64,000 nucleotides of DNA, taken from assembly GCA_945860205.1 (NCBI GenBank), contig CAMARK010000003.1, positions 28,881 through 92,880 of the forward strand, read 5' to 3'. Made by a program: the position numbers and the translations under genes. Below, piece after piece: positions 25,019 to 33,452 of the stretch; within the stretch, counting starts at the first letter, position 1, and each line of letters starts with the position of its first letter. The DNA is from Reyranella massiliensis 521. Its GTDB lineage: Bacteria; Pseudomonadota; Alphaproteobacteria; Reyranellales; Reyranellaceae. The notes under the pieces are model-generated. The model made no database searches. It saw only the letters and a program-made list of their open reading frames with translations, and was not told the DNA's origin.

Positions 25019-26352
25019 GGCGCCACGGCAAAGATGTAGCGGTCGGGCCGCAGCAGCGCGGCGCGCACGCCTCGCTCAGTGAGCCAGTCCTGACCGACAC
25101 CGGGCAGGAGCACGGCGTCCGGCCTTAGGTGCGTCAGCAATGACGTCTCGCCGACGATGGCGAAGCGCTGGCCGATGGCATCGTCCATCAGCCGGCCATC
25201 TGCAAGGCGCGGCTGTGGGAAGATCGTACCGACCGGGGGTGGCCCGTCGCTGCGGCAGCCCGGGCCGAGCTGCGGTTGGGGGAAATCGAAAACCTCCGCT
25301 CCGGCGGCGAAGCGCTGGTCGCGCTTTGCTGCCGCGGCGGGATCGGTTTCCTGCAGCACGGCGCCCAGCCTGACCGCCAATTCGATGAATGCGCGGACGT
25401 GCGGCAGGCGCTCGCTCTCGTAGGTGTCGAGCAGGCGGTCATCGGCGCCGTCCCTGACGACGGCAGCGAGCTTCCAGGCGAGGTTGGCGGCATCGCGCAG
25501 ACCTGCACACATGCCCTGGCCGAGAAAGGGTGGCGTCTGGTGGCAGGAATCGCCGGCCAGCAGCAGCCGGCCCTGGCGCCAGCCTTCCTGGACGACCGAA
25601 TGAAAGGTGTAGACGGCGGCGCGTTCGAGCGCCGCGTCTGCCGGCCCCAGCCAGCGTGCCATCATCGGCCAGAAGACCGCGGGCTCGGTGAGGCGGGCAG
25701 AATCGTCGTCTGGCATCAGCATGATCTCCCAGCGCCACCGTCGGCCGCCGACATGCACGATCGTCATCGGCCGGGCCGGATCGCAGAGCTGGATCGTGTG
25801 ATCGGGCAGGTCGCGCACGCGCGGCTGGTCGAGGTCGCACAGCAGATCGACCACGAGCCAGGGCTGATGCAGGCCGAGGTCGTGCTGGCGACTGCCGATC
25901 GCGCGGCGCACCAGTGAGCGCGCGCCATCGCAGCCCACCACGTAGCGGGCGTCCAGGTCATCGACCGAACCGATTTCATGGCCGAGATGGACGTGCACAT
26001 TGGGAAACCGCGCGATGCCGGCGCGCAGGGTCTCTTCGAGAATCGGTTGGTGGAAATACCAGTTGCCCGCCCAGCCATGCGGGCCCGGGCCGTCGAGGCC
26101 GCGGCGGACCATGAGCGGTCGGCGGTCGGCGTTGACGAAGTGCATACCCTTGGACGAGGCGCGCGCCGCAGCAGCAACACGGCCGGCGAGGCCTACCGAC
26201 TGGAAGATGCGCATGATCTCGCCGTCGAAATGCACGGCGCGCGGCAGCGGATGGATCTCACGCTCGCGGTCGTAGATGTCGACCGCTAGACCGGCCTGGC
26301 CCAGCAGGTTGGCCAGCAACGCGCCGACTGGTCCGCAACCGATGATGGCCAC
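25015..26352 (-). CDS. FAD-dependent aromatic hydroxylase (MhpA/PheA group)
   Basis: 445 residues in the track. GCGPVGALLANLLGQAG is the FAD dinucleotide motif, GCDGARSLVRRAIG the DG motif, and AGDSCHQTPPFLGQGMCAGLRDAANLAWKL the second FAD motif with the substrate-site Pro. These enzymes hydroxylate phenolic rings using NAD(P)H and oxygen. The first canonical start is GTG 26352, yet a strong GGGGGAGG site lies six bases before an ATA codon at 26370, which would add IAASTD; that matches the usual N-terminus better. See findings. Confidence 0.88.
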   Translation of the reverse strand: MAIIGCGPVGALLANLLGQAGLAVDIYDREREIHPLPRAVHFDGEIMRIFQSVGLAGRVAAAARASSKGMHFVNADRRPLMVRRGLDGPGPHGWAGNWYFHQPILEETLRAGIARFPNVHVHLGHEIGSVDDLDARYVVGCDGARSLVRRAIGSRQHDLGLHQPWLVVDLLCDLDQPRVRDLPDHTIQLCDPARPMTIVHVGGRRWRWEIMLMPDDDSARLTEPAVFWPMMARWLGPADAALERAAVYTFHSVVQEGWRQGRLLLAGDSCHQTPPFLGQGMCAGLRDAANLAWKLAAVVRDGADDRLLDTYESERLPHVRAFIELAVRLGAVLQETDPAAAAKRDQRFAAGAEVFDFPQPQLGPGCRSDGPPPVGTIFPQPRLADGRLMDDAIGQRFAIVGETSLLTHLRPDAVLLPGVGQDWLTERGVRAALLRPDRYIFAVAP

Positions 26353-26437
26353 GTCAGTAGAAGCGGCTATGGCGGACCTCCCCCGTAGGCACGACGATCA
26401 TAGAGCAGGAAGGCACGGCGTGTGCTAGTGATTCACC

Positions 26438-28135
26438 ATGTCCAACCTCGATCCCGTCACCTTGACCGTCATCCAGAACGGCCTGATCCAGGTCTGTAAC
26501 GAAATGGACTTGGCTTTCGTTCGTGCAGCTTTCTCGCCGGTGATTTCCGAGGGCATGGACCGCTCCGACGGTATTTACGACGCAACCGACGGGTCCCTGA
26601 TCGCCCAGGGCGAGCTCGGGTTGCCGGTGTTCGTCGGCACCATGCAATTCTCGACCCGCGCCGTCATCGAGCGGGTGAAAAGCCACTATGCAGGAAAGGT
26701 GGAGCCGGGTGACGTCTTCATCGTCAACGATCCTTACCTTGGCGGCACCCATCTGATGGACGTGCGGTTCGTGAAGCCGTTTTTCTACAAGGGCGAGGTC
26801 TTCGCCTGGCTCGCCAATACCGGTCACTGGCCCGACGTCGGCGGCATGGTGCCCGGCGGCTTTTCGGCCAGCGCCACCGAGGTCGAGCAGGAAGGGCTGC
26901 GTCTGCCGCCGGTGAAGTTCTTCAAGAAGGGCGAGATGGACCAGGAGATCCTGTCCATCATCCTGTCCAACATCCGCATCGCCGATCAGCGGATCGGCGA
27001 CATCAAGGCCCAGGCCGCGGCGCTCACCACCGGCGAGGTGCGGCTGACCGCGCTGATCGACCGCTACGGCGCCGATGTCGTGCGCGCGGCGATCGCCGAG
27101 ATGCGCCACCGCGCCGAGCGCCAGATGCGGGCCAAGATCGCCGGCATTCCCGATGGTATCTACGAGGGCACCTCGCAGGTCGACAGCGACGGCGTGGTCG
27201 ACGAGCCGCTCACCATCCGGATGAAGGTCACCAAGAAGGGCGACGAGCTGCTCTTCGACATGACCGGGTCGAGCCCGCCCTGCCGCGGGCCGATGAACAG
27301 CGTCATCGCCACCACCAAGTCGGCGATCTACCTCGCCATAAAGCACGTCTTTCCCGAGGTGCCGATCAATGCCGGCACCTTCGAGCCGCTGAAGATCATC
27401 GAGCCCGAGGGCACGTTCCTTTATGCGAAGTATCCACGGCCGGTCTCGGGTTGCGCGGCCGAGGTGAGCCAGCGCATCGCCGAGGCGGTGTTCGCGGCCC
27501 TTACCAACGCCATTCCCGACATCCTGTTCGCCGCACCCGCTGGCACGTCAGGCAATCTCGGCGTCGGCGGCTTCGATCCCGAGCGCAACCGCTCCTACAT
27601 CATGTATCTCTTTACCGGCGGCGGTTACGGCGGCTTCAAGGGCGGCGACGGTCTCAGCAACGGCTGTTCGACCATCGGCATTTCCAAGATGCCGCCGGTC
27701 GAAGTGCTGGAGCAGTTCTATCCAATCCTGTTCGAGGAATTCTCCCTGTGCGAGGGCTCCGGCGGCGCCGGCGAGTTCCGCGGCGGCTTCGGCATCAACT
27801 ACGCCATCAAGCTCCGTCGCGGCGAGGCCCGGGTCTCGATGGTGATGGACCATGGCCGCACCGGCCCGCAGGGCGCGCTGGGCGGCGATGCCGGCGGCGT
27901 CAATACCGTCGTGGTGACGCAAGGCGGCAAGACCTACCGGCCGCCGCATCTTTCCAAGGACCAGGACATCGAGATCGGCGTCGGTGACGTGGTGCGCGTG
28001 TCGACGCCGGGCGGCGGCGGCTTCGGCGATCCCGGCCGGCGCGATCCCGCGCTGGTCACCCGAGACGTGGCGCGCGGCTACTACACCGCCGAACAGGCGC
28101 GTGAGAAGTTCGGGCCGCGGACCGCCGCCGAATGA
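26438..28135 (+). CDS. HyuB family hydantoinase B/oxoprolinase
   Basis: 565 residues, full length for the B subunit of ATP-dependent hydantoinase/oxoprolinase or acetone-carboxylase-like enzymes. Landmarks are VFIVNDPYLGGTHLMDV (~100), IRIADQRIGDIKAQAAA and C-terminal VSTPGGGGFGDPGRRDP. No hyuA lies beside it; the nearest is at the left edge of the window, 24 kb away and on the other strand. Followed without gap by a secreted protein and an asparaginase. Confidence 0.92.
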   Translation: MSNLDPVTLTVIQNGLIQVCNEMDLAFVRAAFSPVISEGMDRSDGIYDATDGSLIAQGELGLPVFVGTMQFSTRAVIERVKSHYAGKVEPGDVFIVNDPYLGGTHLMDVRFVKPFFYKGEVFAWLANTGHWPDVGGMVPGGFSASATEVEQEGLRLPPVKFFKKGEMDQEILSIILSNIRIADQRIGDIKAQAAALTTGEVRLTALIDRYGADVVRAAIAEMRHRAERQMRAKIAGIPDGIYEGTSQVDSDGVVDEPLTIRMKVTKKGDELLFDMTGSSPPCRGPMNSVIATTKSAIYLAIKHVFPEVPINAGTFEPLKIIEPEGTFLYAKYPRPVSGCAAEVSQRIAEAVFAALTNAIPDILFAAPAGTSGNLGVGGFDPERNRSYIMYLFTGGGYGGFKGGDGLSNGCSTIGISKMPPVEVLEQFYPILFEEFSLCEGSGGAGEFRGGFGINYAIKLRRGEARVSMVMDHGRTGPQGALGGDAGGVNTVVVTQGGKTYRPPHLSKDQDIEIGVGDVVRVSTPGGGGFGDPGRRDPALVTRDVARGYYTAEQAREKFGPRTAAE

Positions 28136-28656
28136 GCCTGCTTCGGCGACAGGCTTTGGCCCTGCCAGTGGCGATGGCGGCGGGTAGCGCCGCGGCGCAG
28201 ACCGTATGGATTCCCGTGTCGGGCGCCGACAATTCCTTTTATGTCGAGATGCCGGGGACGCCCCTCTACAAAGTGATCGACACGACGACGCCGGGCGGCA
28301 CGCCTTTCGTCTATCACTCCTACAGTCTCGAATACCGGCGGCTGTCGTTCGTGGCGCAGACCACGCTCTATCCCGCCGGGGTCGATGTGACGAAGCCGCG
28401 CGTCAATCTGCAGATCGCGCTCGACGACCGCGCCCAGCGTCTGGAAGGCGGCAAATGGAGCAAGGTCGACTGGCGCGACGTGCAGGGCGCTACCGCCGTC
28501 GAATCGATCGGTCCCATCGCCGGCGGCAGCGCGCTGCGGCAGCTTTCGCTGCTGAAGGGCCGCCGCTTCGTGTCGCTGGGCTATCTCGCGCCGGCCGACG
28601 CCATGCGCGCGCCCGAGGCCGAACGCTTCTTCCGCTCGCTGAGGCTCACCGCATGA
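28132..28656 (+). CDS. secreted protein of unknown function
   Basis: 174 residues; ATG overlaps the HyuB stop (ATGA). N-terminal signal MSLLRRQALALPVAMAAGSAAAQ with an AAA-Q cleavage site. The mature ~150 residues are rich in beta-type segments (SFYVEMPGTPLYKVID, EYRRLSFVAQTTLYP) and resemble small periplasmic domains with no catalytic motif. Its stop overlaps the asparaginase start, so it is part of one tight operon. I do not recognise the family. Confidence 0.65.
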   Translation: MSLLRRQALALPVAMAAGSAAAQTVWIPVSGADNSFYVEMPGTPLYKVIDTTTPGGTPFVYHSYSLEYRRLSFVAQTTLYPAGVDVTKPRVNLQIALDDRAQRLEGGKWSKVDWRDVQGATAVESIGPIAGGSALRQLSLLKGRRFVSLGYLAPADAMRAPEAERFFRSLRLTA

Positions 28657-29669
28657 CATTGCCGCGCATAAAAGTTCTCGCCCTGGGCGGCACCATCGCC
28701 ACGCGCCCCGATGCCTCGGGTGCCATGCAGATGGGGCTAGGCGCCGACGATCTCGTGGCCGCGGTTCCCGCATTGGCAACGCTGGCTGCGATCGATGCCG
28801 AGACCGTGTCGAGGGTCGGCAGCCATTCGCTGGGCTTCGACCAGATCCATGCGCTGGCGGCCAGGATCGCCGCGCTCGATGTCGATGGCGTGATCGTGAC
28901 GCAAGGCACCGACACGCTCGAGGAAACTTCGTTCCTGCTCGACCTGCTGCTGGATCGCGACATCCCGGTGATCGTGACAGCGGCGATGCGCAACCCGGCG
29001 CTCACCTCGCCCGACGGGCCGGGCAATCTTCTCGCCGCCGTGCGCGTGGCCTGCGATCCGTGGGTGCGGGCGCACGCCCGGGCGCTGGGCGTGATGGCGG
29101 TGATGCTGGACGAGGTCTATGCCGCGTCCGATGTGCTGAAAATTCACCCGACGCGGCTCAACGCCTTTGCGTCGCCACAGACCGGCCCGCTCGCCACCCT
29201 CGTCGAGGACCGCGTGGTGCCCCTGTCTCTGCCGGTGCGCGAAGCGATTGTCGGCGCGCGCAAGCGGCTGGGCACGATCGGGGGCAAAGCTGCGCCGGTG
29301 GCCCTGCTGTGGATTGCGCTTGACGAGCCCGGCCATCTGGTCGAGGCGCTGATGATGGCCGAAGATCATCTCGGCTATTGCGGCGTGGTGCTGGGTGGAC
29401 TGGGCGGCGGCCATGTGCCGGAACGTGCGGCCGATCTTATCATGCGCCTTGCCGGTATCCTGCCGACCGTGATGTCGCCACGCGCCGGTGGCGGGCCCAT
29501 GCTGCGGCAGACCTATGGTGGTCCCAGTTCCGAGATTGCGCTGCGCAAGGCGGGCCTGATCTGGGGTGGCCGGTTGCATCCCCTGAAGGCGCGTGTGCTG
29601 CTGGAGACCTGTCTCCGGGCCGGGCTCGGCCGCGACATCATTGCCGAGGTGTTCGACGCCTTCGGCTAG
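28653..29669 (+). CDS. L-asparaginase
   Basis: 338 residues from ATG 28653, overlapping the preceding stop (ATGA); the track start 28206 is a shadow extension. The two threonine motifs of the type I/II family are present: LGGTIATRPD (~9) and TQGTDTLEETSF (~85). There is no signal peptide, so the enzyme is probably cytoplasmic. With HyuB upstream, an amide/cyclic-amide degradation operon (hyuB - secreted protein - amidohydrolase) is a plausible reading. Confidence 0.9.
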   Translation: MTLPRIKVLALGGTIATRPDASGAMQMGLGADDLVAAVPALATLAAIDAETVSRVGSHSLGFDQIHALAARIAALDVDGVIVTQGTDTLEETSFLLDLLLDRDIPVIVTAAMRNPALTSPDGPGNLLAAVRVACDPWVRAHARALGVMAVMLDEVYAASDVLKIHPTRLNAFASPQTGPLATLVEDRVVPLSLPVREAIVGARKRLGTIGGKAAPVALLWIALDEPGHLVEALMMAEDHLGYCGVVLGGLGGGHVPERAADLIMRLAGILPTVMSPRAGGGPMLRQTYGGPSSEIALRKAGLIWGGRLHPLKARVLLETCLRAGLGRDIIAEVFDAFG

Positions 29670-29699
29670 GAGTAGAATGCCCGGCGCGAGGTGATCGTC

Positions 29700-31118
29700 A
29701 TGTTCGAATCCTTCGACGCCATCCTGCTGGCCCGGGCGCAATTTGCCTTCACGGTCTCGTTCCATTTCATTTTCCCGTCCTTCTCCATCGGCCTCGCCAG
29801 CTATCTCGCCGTGCTCGAGGGGCTGTGGCTGTGGACGGGGCGGCAGATCTATCTCGACCTGTTCAAGTACTGGCTGAAAATCTTTGCGCTCGCCTTCGGC
29901 ATGGGCGTGGTCTCGGGCATCGTCATGGCCTACCAGTTCGGCACCAACTGGGCGGCCTTCTCCGACAAAGCGGGTCCCGTCATCGGGCCGCTGATGGCCT
30001 ACGAGGTGCTGACCGCCTTCTTCCTCGAGGCGGGCTTCCTGGGCGTCATGCTGTTCGGCATGAACCGCGTCGGCCGCACGCTGCACTTCGTCGCCACTCT
30101 GGCGGTCGCGATCGGGACCTTCATCTCGGCCTTCTGGATCCTGTCGGCCAATAGCTGGATGCACACGCCGGCAGGCTTCGCCATGAATGCCGCGGGCCAG
30201 TTCGTGCCCGTCGACTGGCTGGCGGTGATCTTCAATCCGTCCTTTCCCTACCGGCTGGTCCACACCGTGTTCGGCGCCTATCTCACCACCGCGCTGGTGG
30301 TGGGTGCGGTCGGCGCCTGGCACTTGTTGCGGGAGCGCACCAACGACGGCGCGCGCGTCATGTTCTCCATGGCCATGGGCATGATCACGGTGGTGGCGCC
30401 CCTGCAGATTTTCGCCGGCGACCAGCACGGGCTGAACACGCTCGAGCACCAGCCGGTCAAGGTCATGGCCATGGAAGGCCACTTCCAGAGCTACCCCGAC
30501 GGTGCGCCGCTGATCCTGTTCGGCTGGCCCGACAGGGCCCAGGCCAAGACGCTCTATGCGGTCGAGATTCCCAAGGCCTCGTCGCTGATCCTGAAGCACT
30601 CCTGGGACGCGCCACTCAAGGGGCTCGACTCGGTCGATCGCAAGGAATGGCCGCCGGTGGCCATCGTCTTCTGGGCCTTCCGCATCATGGTCGGCATGGG
30701 GATGCTGATGCTGGCGCTGGCGGCGCTGAGCCTGCTCGCGCGCGTCAGGCACCGGCTCTACGACTGGCCGCTGCTGCATCGCTTCGCCCTCGTCATGGGG
30801 CCGGCCGGCTTCGTGGCGGTGATCGCCGGCTGGGTGACGACCGAGGTCGGCCGCCAGCCCTACACGGTGCATGGCCTGCTGCGCACCGCCGACTCGGCCT
30901 CGAGGCTCGACGCGCCCGCGGTCGCGGCGTCGCTGCTGGCCTTCATCGTCGTCTACTTCATCGTGTTCGGCGCCGGGGTCTTCTACATCCTGAAGCTGAT
31001 GAGCCATCCGCCGCACCGTGGCGAGCAGGGCCCGAACCGCGGCGAGCCGGTACGTGCAGCGGGCATCACCCCGTCGCCCGCGGTGGCGGAAAAGATCGCG
31101 ACGGGCGGGGAGGCCTGA
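29700..31118 (+). CDS. cydA: cytochrome bd-type quinol oxidase subunit I (CioA-like)
   Basis: 472 residues from ATG 29700, with CGAGGTG seven bases upstream (the track's GTG 29691 lies within that site). Haem ligand region ARAQFAFTVSFHFIFPSFSIGLA, KVMAMEGHFQS and the quinol-site GRQPYTVHGLLRTAD are diagnostic. The length fits the short Q-loop, cyanide-insensitive CIO group rather than E. coli CydA. It reduces oxygen to water with ubiquinol in the inner membrane, giving respiration at low oxygen or under cyanide or nitric oxide stress. Confidence 0.95.
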   Translation: MFESFDAILLARAQFAFTVSFHFIFPSFSIGLASYLAVLEGLWLWTGRQIYLDLFKYWLKIFALAFGMGVVSGIVMAYQFGTNWAAFSDKAGPVIGPLMAYEVLTAFFLEAGFLGVMLFGMNRVGRTLHFVATLAVAIGTFISAFWILSANSWMHTPAGFAMNAAGQFVPVDWLAVIFNPSFPYRLVHTVFGAYLTTALVVGAVGAWHLLRERTNDGARVMFSMAMGMITVVAPLQIFAGDQHGLNTLEHQPVKVMAMEGHFQSYPDGAPLILFGWPDRAQAKTLYAVEIPKASSLILKHSWDAPLKGLDSVDRKEWPPVAIVFWAFRIMVGMGMLMLALAALSLLARVRHRLYDWPLLHRFALVMGPAGFVAVIAGWVTTEVGRQPYTVHGLLRTADSASRLDAPAVAASLLAFIVVYFIVFGAGVFYILKLMSHPPHRGEQGPNRGEPVRAAGITPSPAVAEKIATGGEA

Positions 31119-31120
31119 TC

Positions 31121-32128
31121 ATGCCGTTCACCCTCGATCTGCCGGTTTTCTTCGCCTTCATCATTGCCTTTGCGATCTATGCCTACGTCGTGATGGATGG
31201 CTTCGATCTCGGCATCGGCATCCTGTTCCCGATGATCCCCGCCGGCCGCGAGCGCGACAGCGCCATGAACTCCATCGCGCCGGTGTGGGACGGCAACGAG
31301 ACCTGGCTGGTGCTGGGTGGCGGCGGCCTGCTGGCGGCCTTTCCGCTGGCCTACGGCGTGATCTTCTCGGCGCTCTACGCGCCGATCATCGCCATGCTGC
31401 TGGCTCTGGTGTTCCGCGGCGTCGCCTTCGAGTTCCGCTGGCGCGATCCGGCGCACCGCGCCTACTGGGATGTCGCCTTCAATCTCGGCTCGGTGGTCGC
31501 CACGCTGGCGCAGGGCATCGCCCTGGGTGCCCTGTTGCAGGGGATCGCGGTCCAGGACCGCGGCTATGCCGGCGGCTGGTTCGACTGGCTGACGCCGTTC
31601 AGTCTGCTGGTCGGTGTCAGCCTGGTCTTCGGTTACGGACTACTCGGCGCCACGTGGCTGATCATGAAGAGCGAGGGCTCGTTGCAGGAACGCTGCTACC
31701 GGTTCGCCTTCGGGCTGGGCATCGCGGTAATCCTGGCCATGGCGGCGGTGAGCGCCTGGACGCCGTTCCTGCGCGACGCCTACTGGCTGCGCTGGTTCGC
31801 CTGGCCGCAGGTCCTGTTCACCGCCCAGGTGCCGCTGCTGGTCGTCATCGCCTCGGCCACCTTCTTCGTGAGCCTGCAGCGCCAGCATCACTACACGCCG
31901 TTCCTGATGACCCTGGCCCTGTTTACCCTGGGCCTCGCCGGCCTCGGCATCAGCCTCTATCCCTACGTCGTGCCGCCGGTCATCTCGATCTGGGATGCCG
32001 CCGCGCCGCATGTCAGCCTGATGTTCATGCTGCCGGGCGTGCTGGTGATGGTGCCGATCATCCTGGCCTATACCGCCTATTCGTACTGGGTGTTTCGCGG
32101 CAAGACCGGCCATGAAGGCTATCACTGA
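31121..32128 (+). CDS. cydB: cytochrome bd-type quinol oxidase subunit II (CioB-like)
   Basis: 335 residues from ATG 31121, two bases after the cydA stop. YVVMDGFDLGIGILFP (~20-35) and WDGNETWLVLGGGGLLAAFPLAYG are CydB signatures; eight to nine helices are apparent. It forms the integral partner of subunit I. The tail ends YSYWVFRGKTGHEGYH. The frame of the small subunit begins inside its last 17 bases. Confidence 0.95.
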   Translation: MPFTLDLPVFFAFIIAFAIYAYVVMDGFDLGIGILFPMIPAGRERDSAMNSIAPVWDGNETWLVLGGGGLLAAFPLAYGVIFSALYAPIIAMLLALVFRGVAFEFRWRDPAHRAYWDVAFNLGSVVATLAQGIALGALLQGIAVQDRGYAGGWFDWLTPFSLLVGVSLVFGYGLLGATWLIMKSEGSLQERCYRFAFGLGIAVILAMAAVSAWTPFLRDAYWLRWFAWPQVLFTAQVPLLVVIASATFFVSLQRQHHYTPFLMTLALFTLGLAGLGISLYPYVVPPVISIWDAAAPHVSLMFMLPGVLVMVPIILAYTAYSYWVFRGKTGHEGYH

Positions 32129-32246
32129 GGTGACTCCCTCAAAGTCTACGAGGACCCGCCAGCTCTTGTGGTTCGTGGGCCTGTGGGCGGCCGGAGTCGG
32201 GGTGACCGCCCTGGTGAGCTACGGCATCCGGTTCTGGCTGAGATAA
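32112..32246 (+). CDS. small bd-oxidase-associated membrane protein (DUF2474/CydX-like)
   Basis: 44 residues, too short for the ORF track. One hydrophobic helix: LLWFVGLWAAGVGVTALVSYG followed by IRFWLR. The pattern RQLLWFVGLW…Y-IR is that of DUF2474 proteins encoded directly after cydB in alphaproteobacteria, functionally analogous to CydX. ATG 32112 overlaps cydB; GTG 32130 is a possible later start. It should stabilise the oxidase complex. Confidence 0.75.
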   Translation: MKAITEVTPSKSTRTRQLLWFVGLWAAGVGVTALVSYGIRFWLR

Positions 32247-32250
32247 GGCC

Positions 32251-32604
32251 TCAGGCCATGCGCCGCGTCGGCCGGCAGTTGAAGGCCAGCGGTCGGGCAT
32301 TGCCGCCGTTTTCGCGCAAGGTGGCGAGATCGTCGCGGCCGGCCCATTCGTTGGTCGTGTCGACGTAGCGGAATCCCTGGTCGGTCGGCTGGTATTCGAG
32401 ACGCCAGGTCCTGCCGTCGAGCGTCACCGAGGCGCGATTCTTGGCATAGACCACCGACACTTCCTTGCGGCCGTCGCAGAGGTAGGCGATGGCCTGTGGC
32501 GTCGGATCGTCGGCTGCGGGCCGCGGAATCAGGTTCGTCTGAGGTTGCTGCTCGGCGGTGCAAGCGCTCAGCAGGACAATTGCGACAATCGACAGGCGCT
32601 TCAT
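32251..32604 (-). CDS. MliC-like lipoprotein (lysozyme inhibitor domain)
   Basis: 117 residues from ATG 32604 (track start 32664 is upstream of the signal). Lipoprotein signal MKRLSIVAIVLLSAC with LLSAC lipobox. The mature domain YLCDGRKEVSVVYAKNRASVTLDG…GFRYVDTTNEWAGRDDLATL…FNC has the paired Cys and strand order of membrane-bound inhibitors of C-type lysozyme. It would protect peptidoglycan from lysozyme. Convergent with the cyd operon, stops four bases apart. Confidence 0.72.
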   Translation of the reverse strand: MKRLSIVAIVLLSACTAEQQPQTNLIPRPAADDPTPQAIAYLCDGRKEVSVVYAKNRASVTLDGRTWRLEYQPTDQGFRYVDTTNEWAGRDDLATLRENGGNARPLAFNCRPTRRMA

Positions 32605-32657
32605 CCTGCGCTTTCCTCCCAGGACCGGTACCTTAAGGAATTCAGGGGAACGTGCAA

Positions 32658-33452
32658 ATGCCACTCTTCAAGCTGCGCGATGGCGCCGAGCTCCACTATG
32701 AGAAGAACGGAAGTGGACCGCCGCTGTTTCTTGTGGCGGGCCTGGGCGGCGACGGCCGGTTCTGGGGCACCAACGTCGACGAACTCGCCCGGCAATTCAC
32801 GGTGGTCGTGCACGATCATCGCGGCACCGCGCGCAGCACGCTGTCCCGGCTCACCTACAGCGTCGAGCAGATGGCCGACGATGCGCTGCAGCTCATCGAG
32901 GGGCTGGGCTTCGACCGCGTCCATTGGTGCGGCCACTCGACCGGCGGCGCCATGGGCCAGGTGCTGGCGATCGACCATCCCGGCCGTATCGACCGGCTGG
33001 TCCTGAGCTCGACCTGGGCCAAGACGGATGCCTTCTTTCGCCGCCTGTTCGAGGTCCGCTCCCTGATGTTGCGCGAGCTGGGCCCCGAGGCCTACCTCAA
33101 ATCGAGCGCGCTGGCGCTCAACATGCCGTCCTGGGTGCGCGACCACGATGCCGACCTCGTGGCCGCCGAGGCCAAGGCCCGCGAGACCATCCCGATCCCC
33201 GAGATCGTGCTGTCGCGCATCGCCGCCATCGTCGCCCACGACCGGCGCGAGCAATTACAGAAGGTGCGGGCGCCGACGCTGGCGATCTGCGCCCGCGACG
33301 ACACCGTGACGCCGCTCTATTTCACCGAAGAACTCGTCCGGCTGATCCCGGGCGCGCGGGCCTATGTGCTGGCCGACGGCGGCCACGCATATCCGAACGT
33401 GCACGGCGCGGAATTTCGGCGTGTAATGACGTCCTTCCTGTTGGAGTCCTGA
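32658..33452 (+). CDS. alpha/beta hydrolase, RutD-like
   Basis: 264 residues from ATG 32658, with AGGGGAA upstream. Nucleophile elbow GHSTGGAMGQ (~94), acid CARDDTVTP and base DGGHAYPNV form a complete triad. VHDHRGTARS and the GHSTGG elbow recall RutD and 3-oxoadipate enol-lactonase-type enzymes. The stop codon overlaps the peptidase start (TGATG), linking it to the M20 amidohydrolase; together they may process an amide or carbamate, which is inference. Confidence 0.87.
   Translation: MPLFKLRDGAELHYEKNGSGPPLFLVAGLGGDGRFWGTNVDELARQFTVVVHDHRGTARSTLSRLTYSVEQMADDALQLIEGLGFDRVHWCGHSTGGAMGQVLAIDHPGRIDRLVLSSTWAKTDAFFRRLFEVRSLMLRELGPEAYLKSSALALNMPSWVRDHDADLVAAEAKARETIPIPEIVLSRIAAIVAHDRREQLQKVRAPTLAICARDDTVTPLYFTEELVRLIPGARAYVLADGGHAYPNVHGAEFRRVMTSFLLES

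Noticed and set aside
28737-31016. 759-aa minus-strand ORF
   Set aside because: Antisense to asparaginase and cydA; rich in His/Arg/Gln with no family motif.
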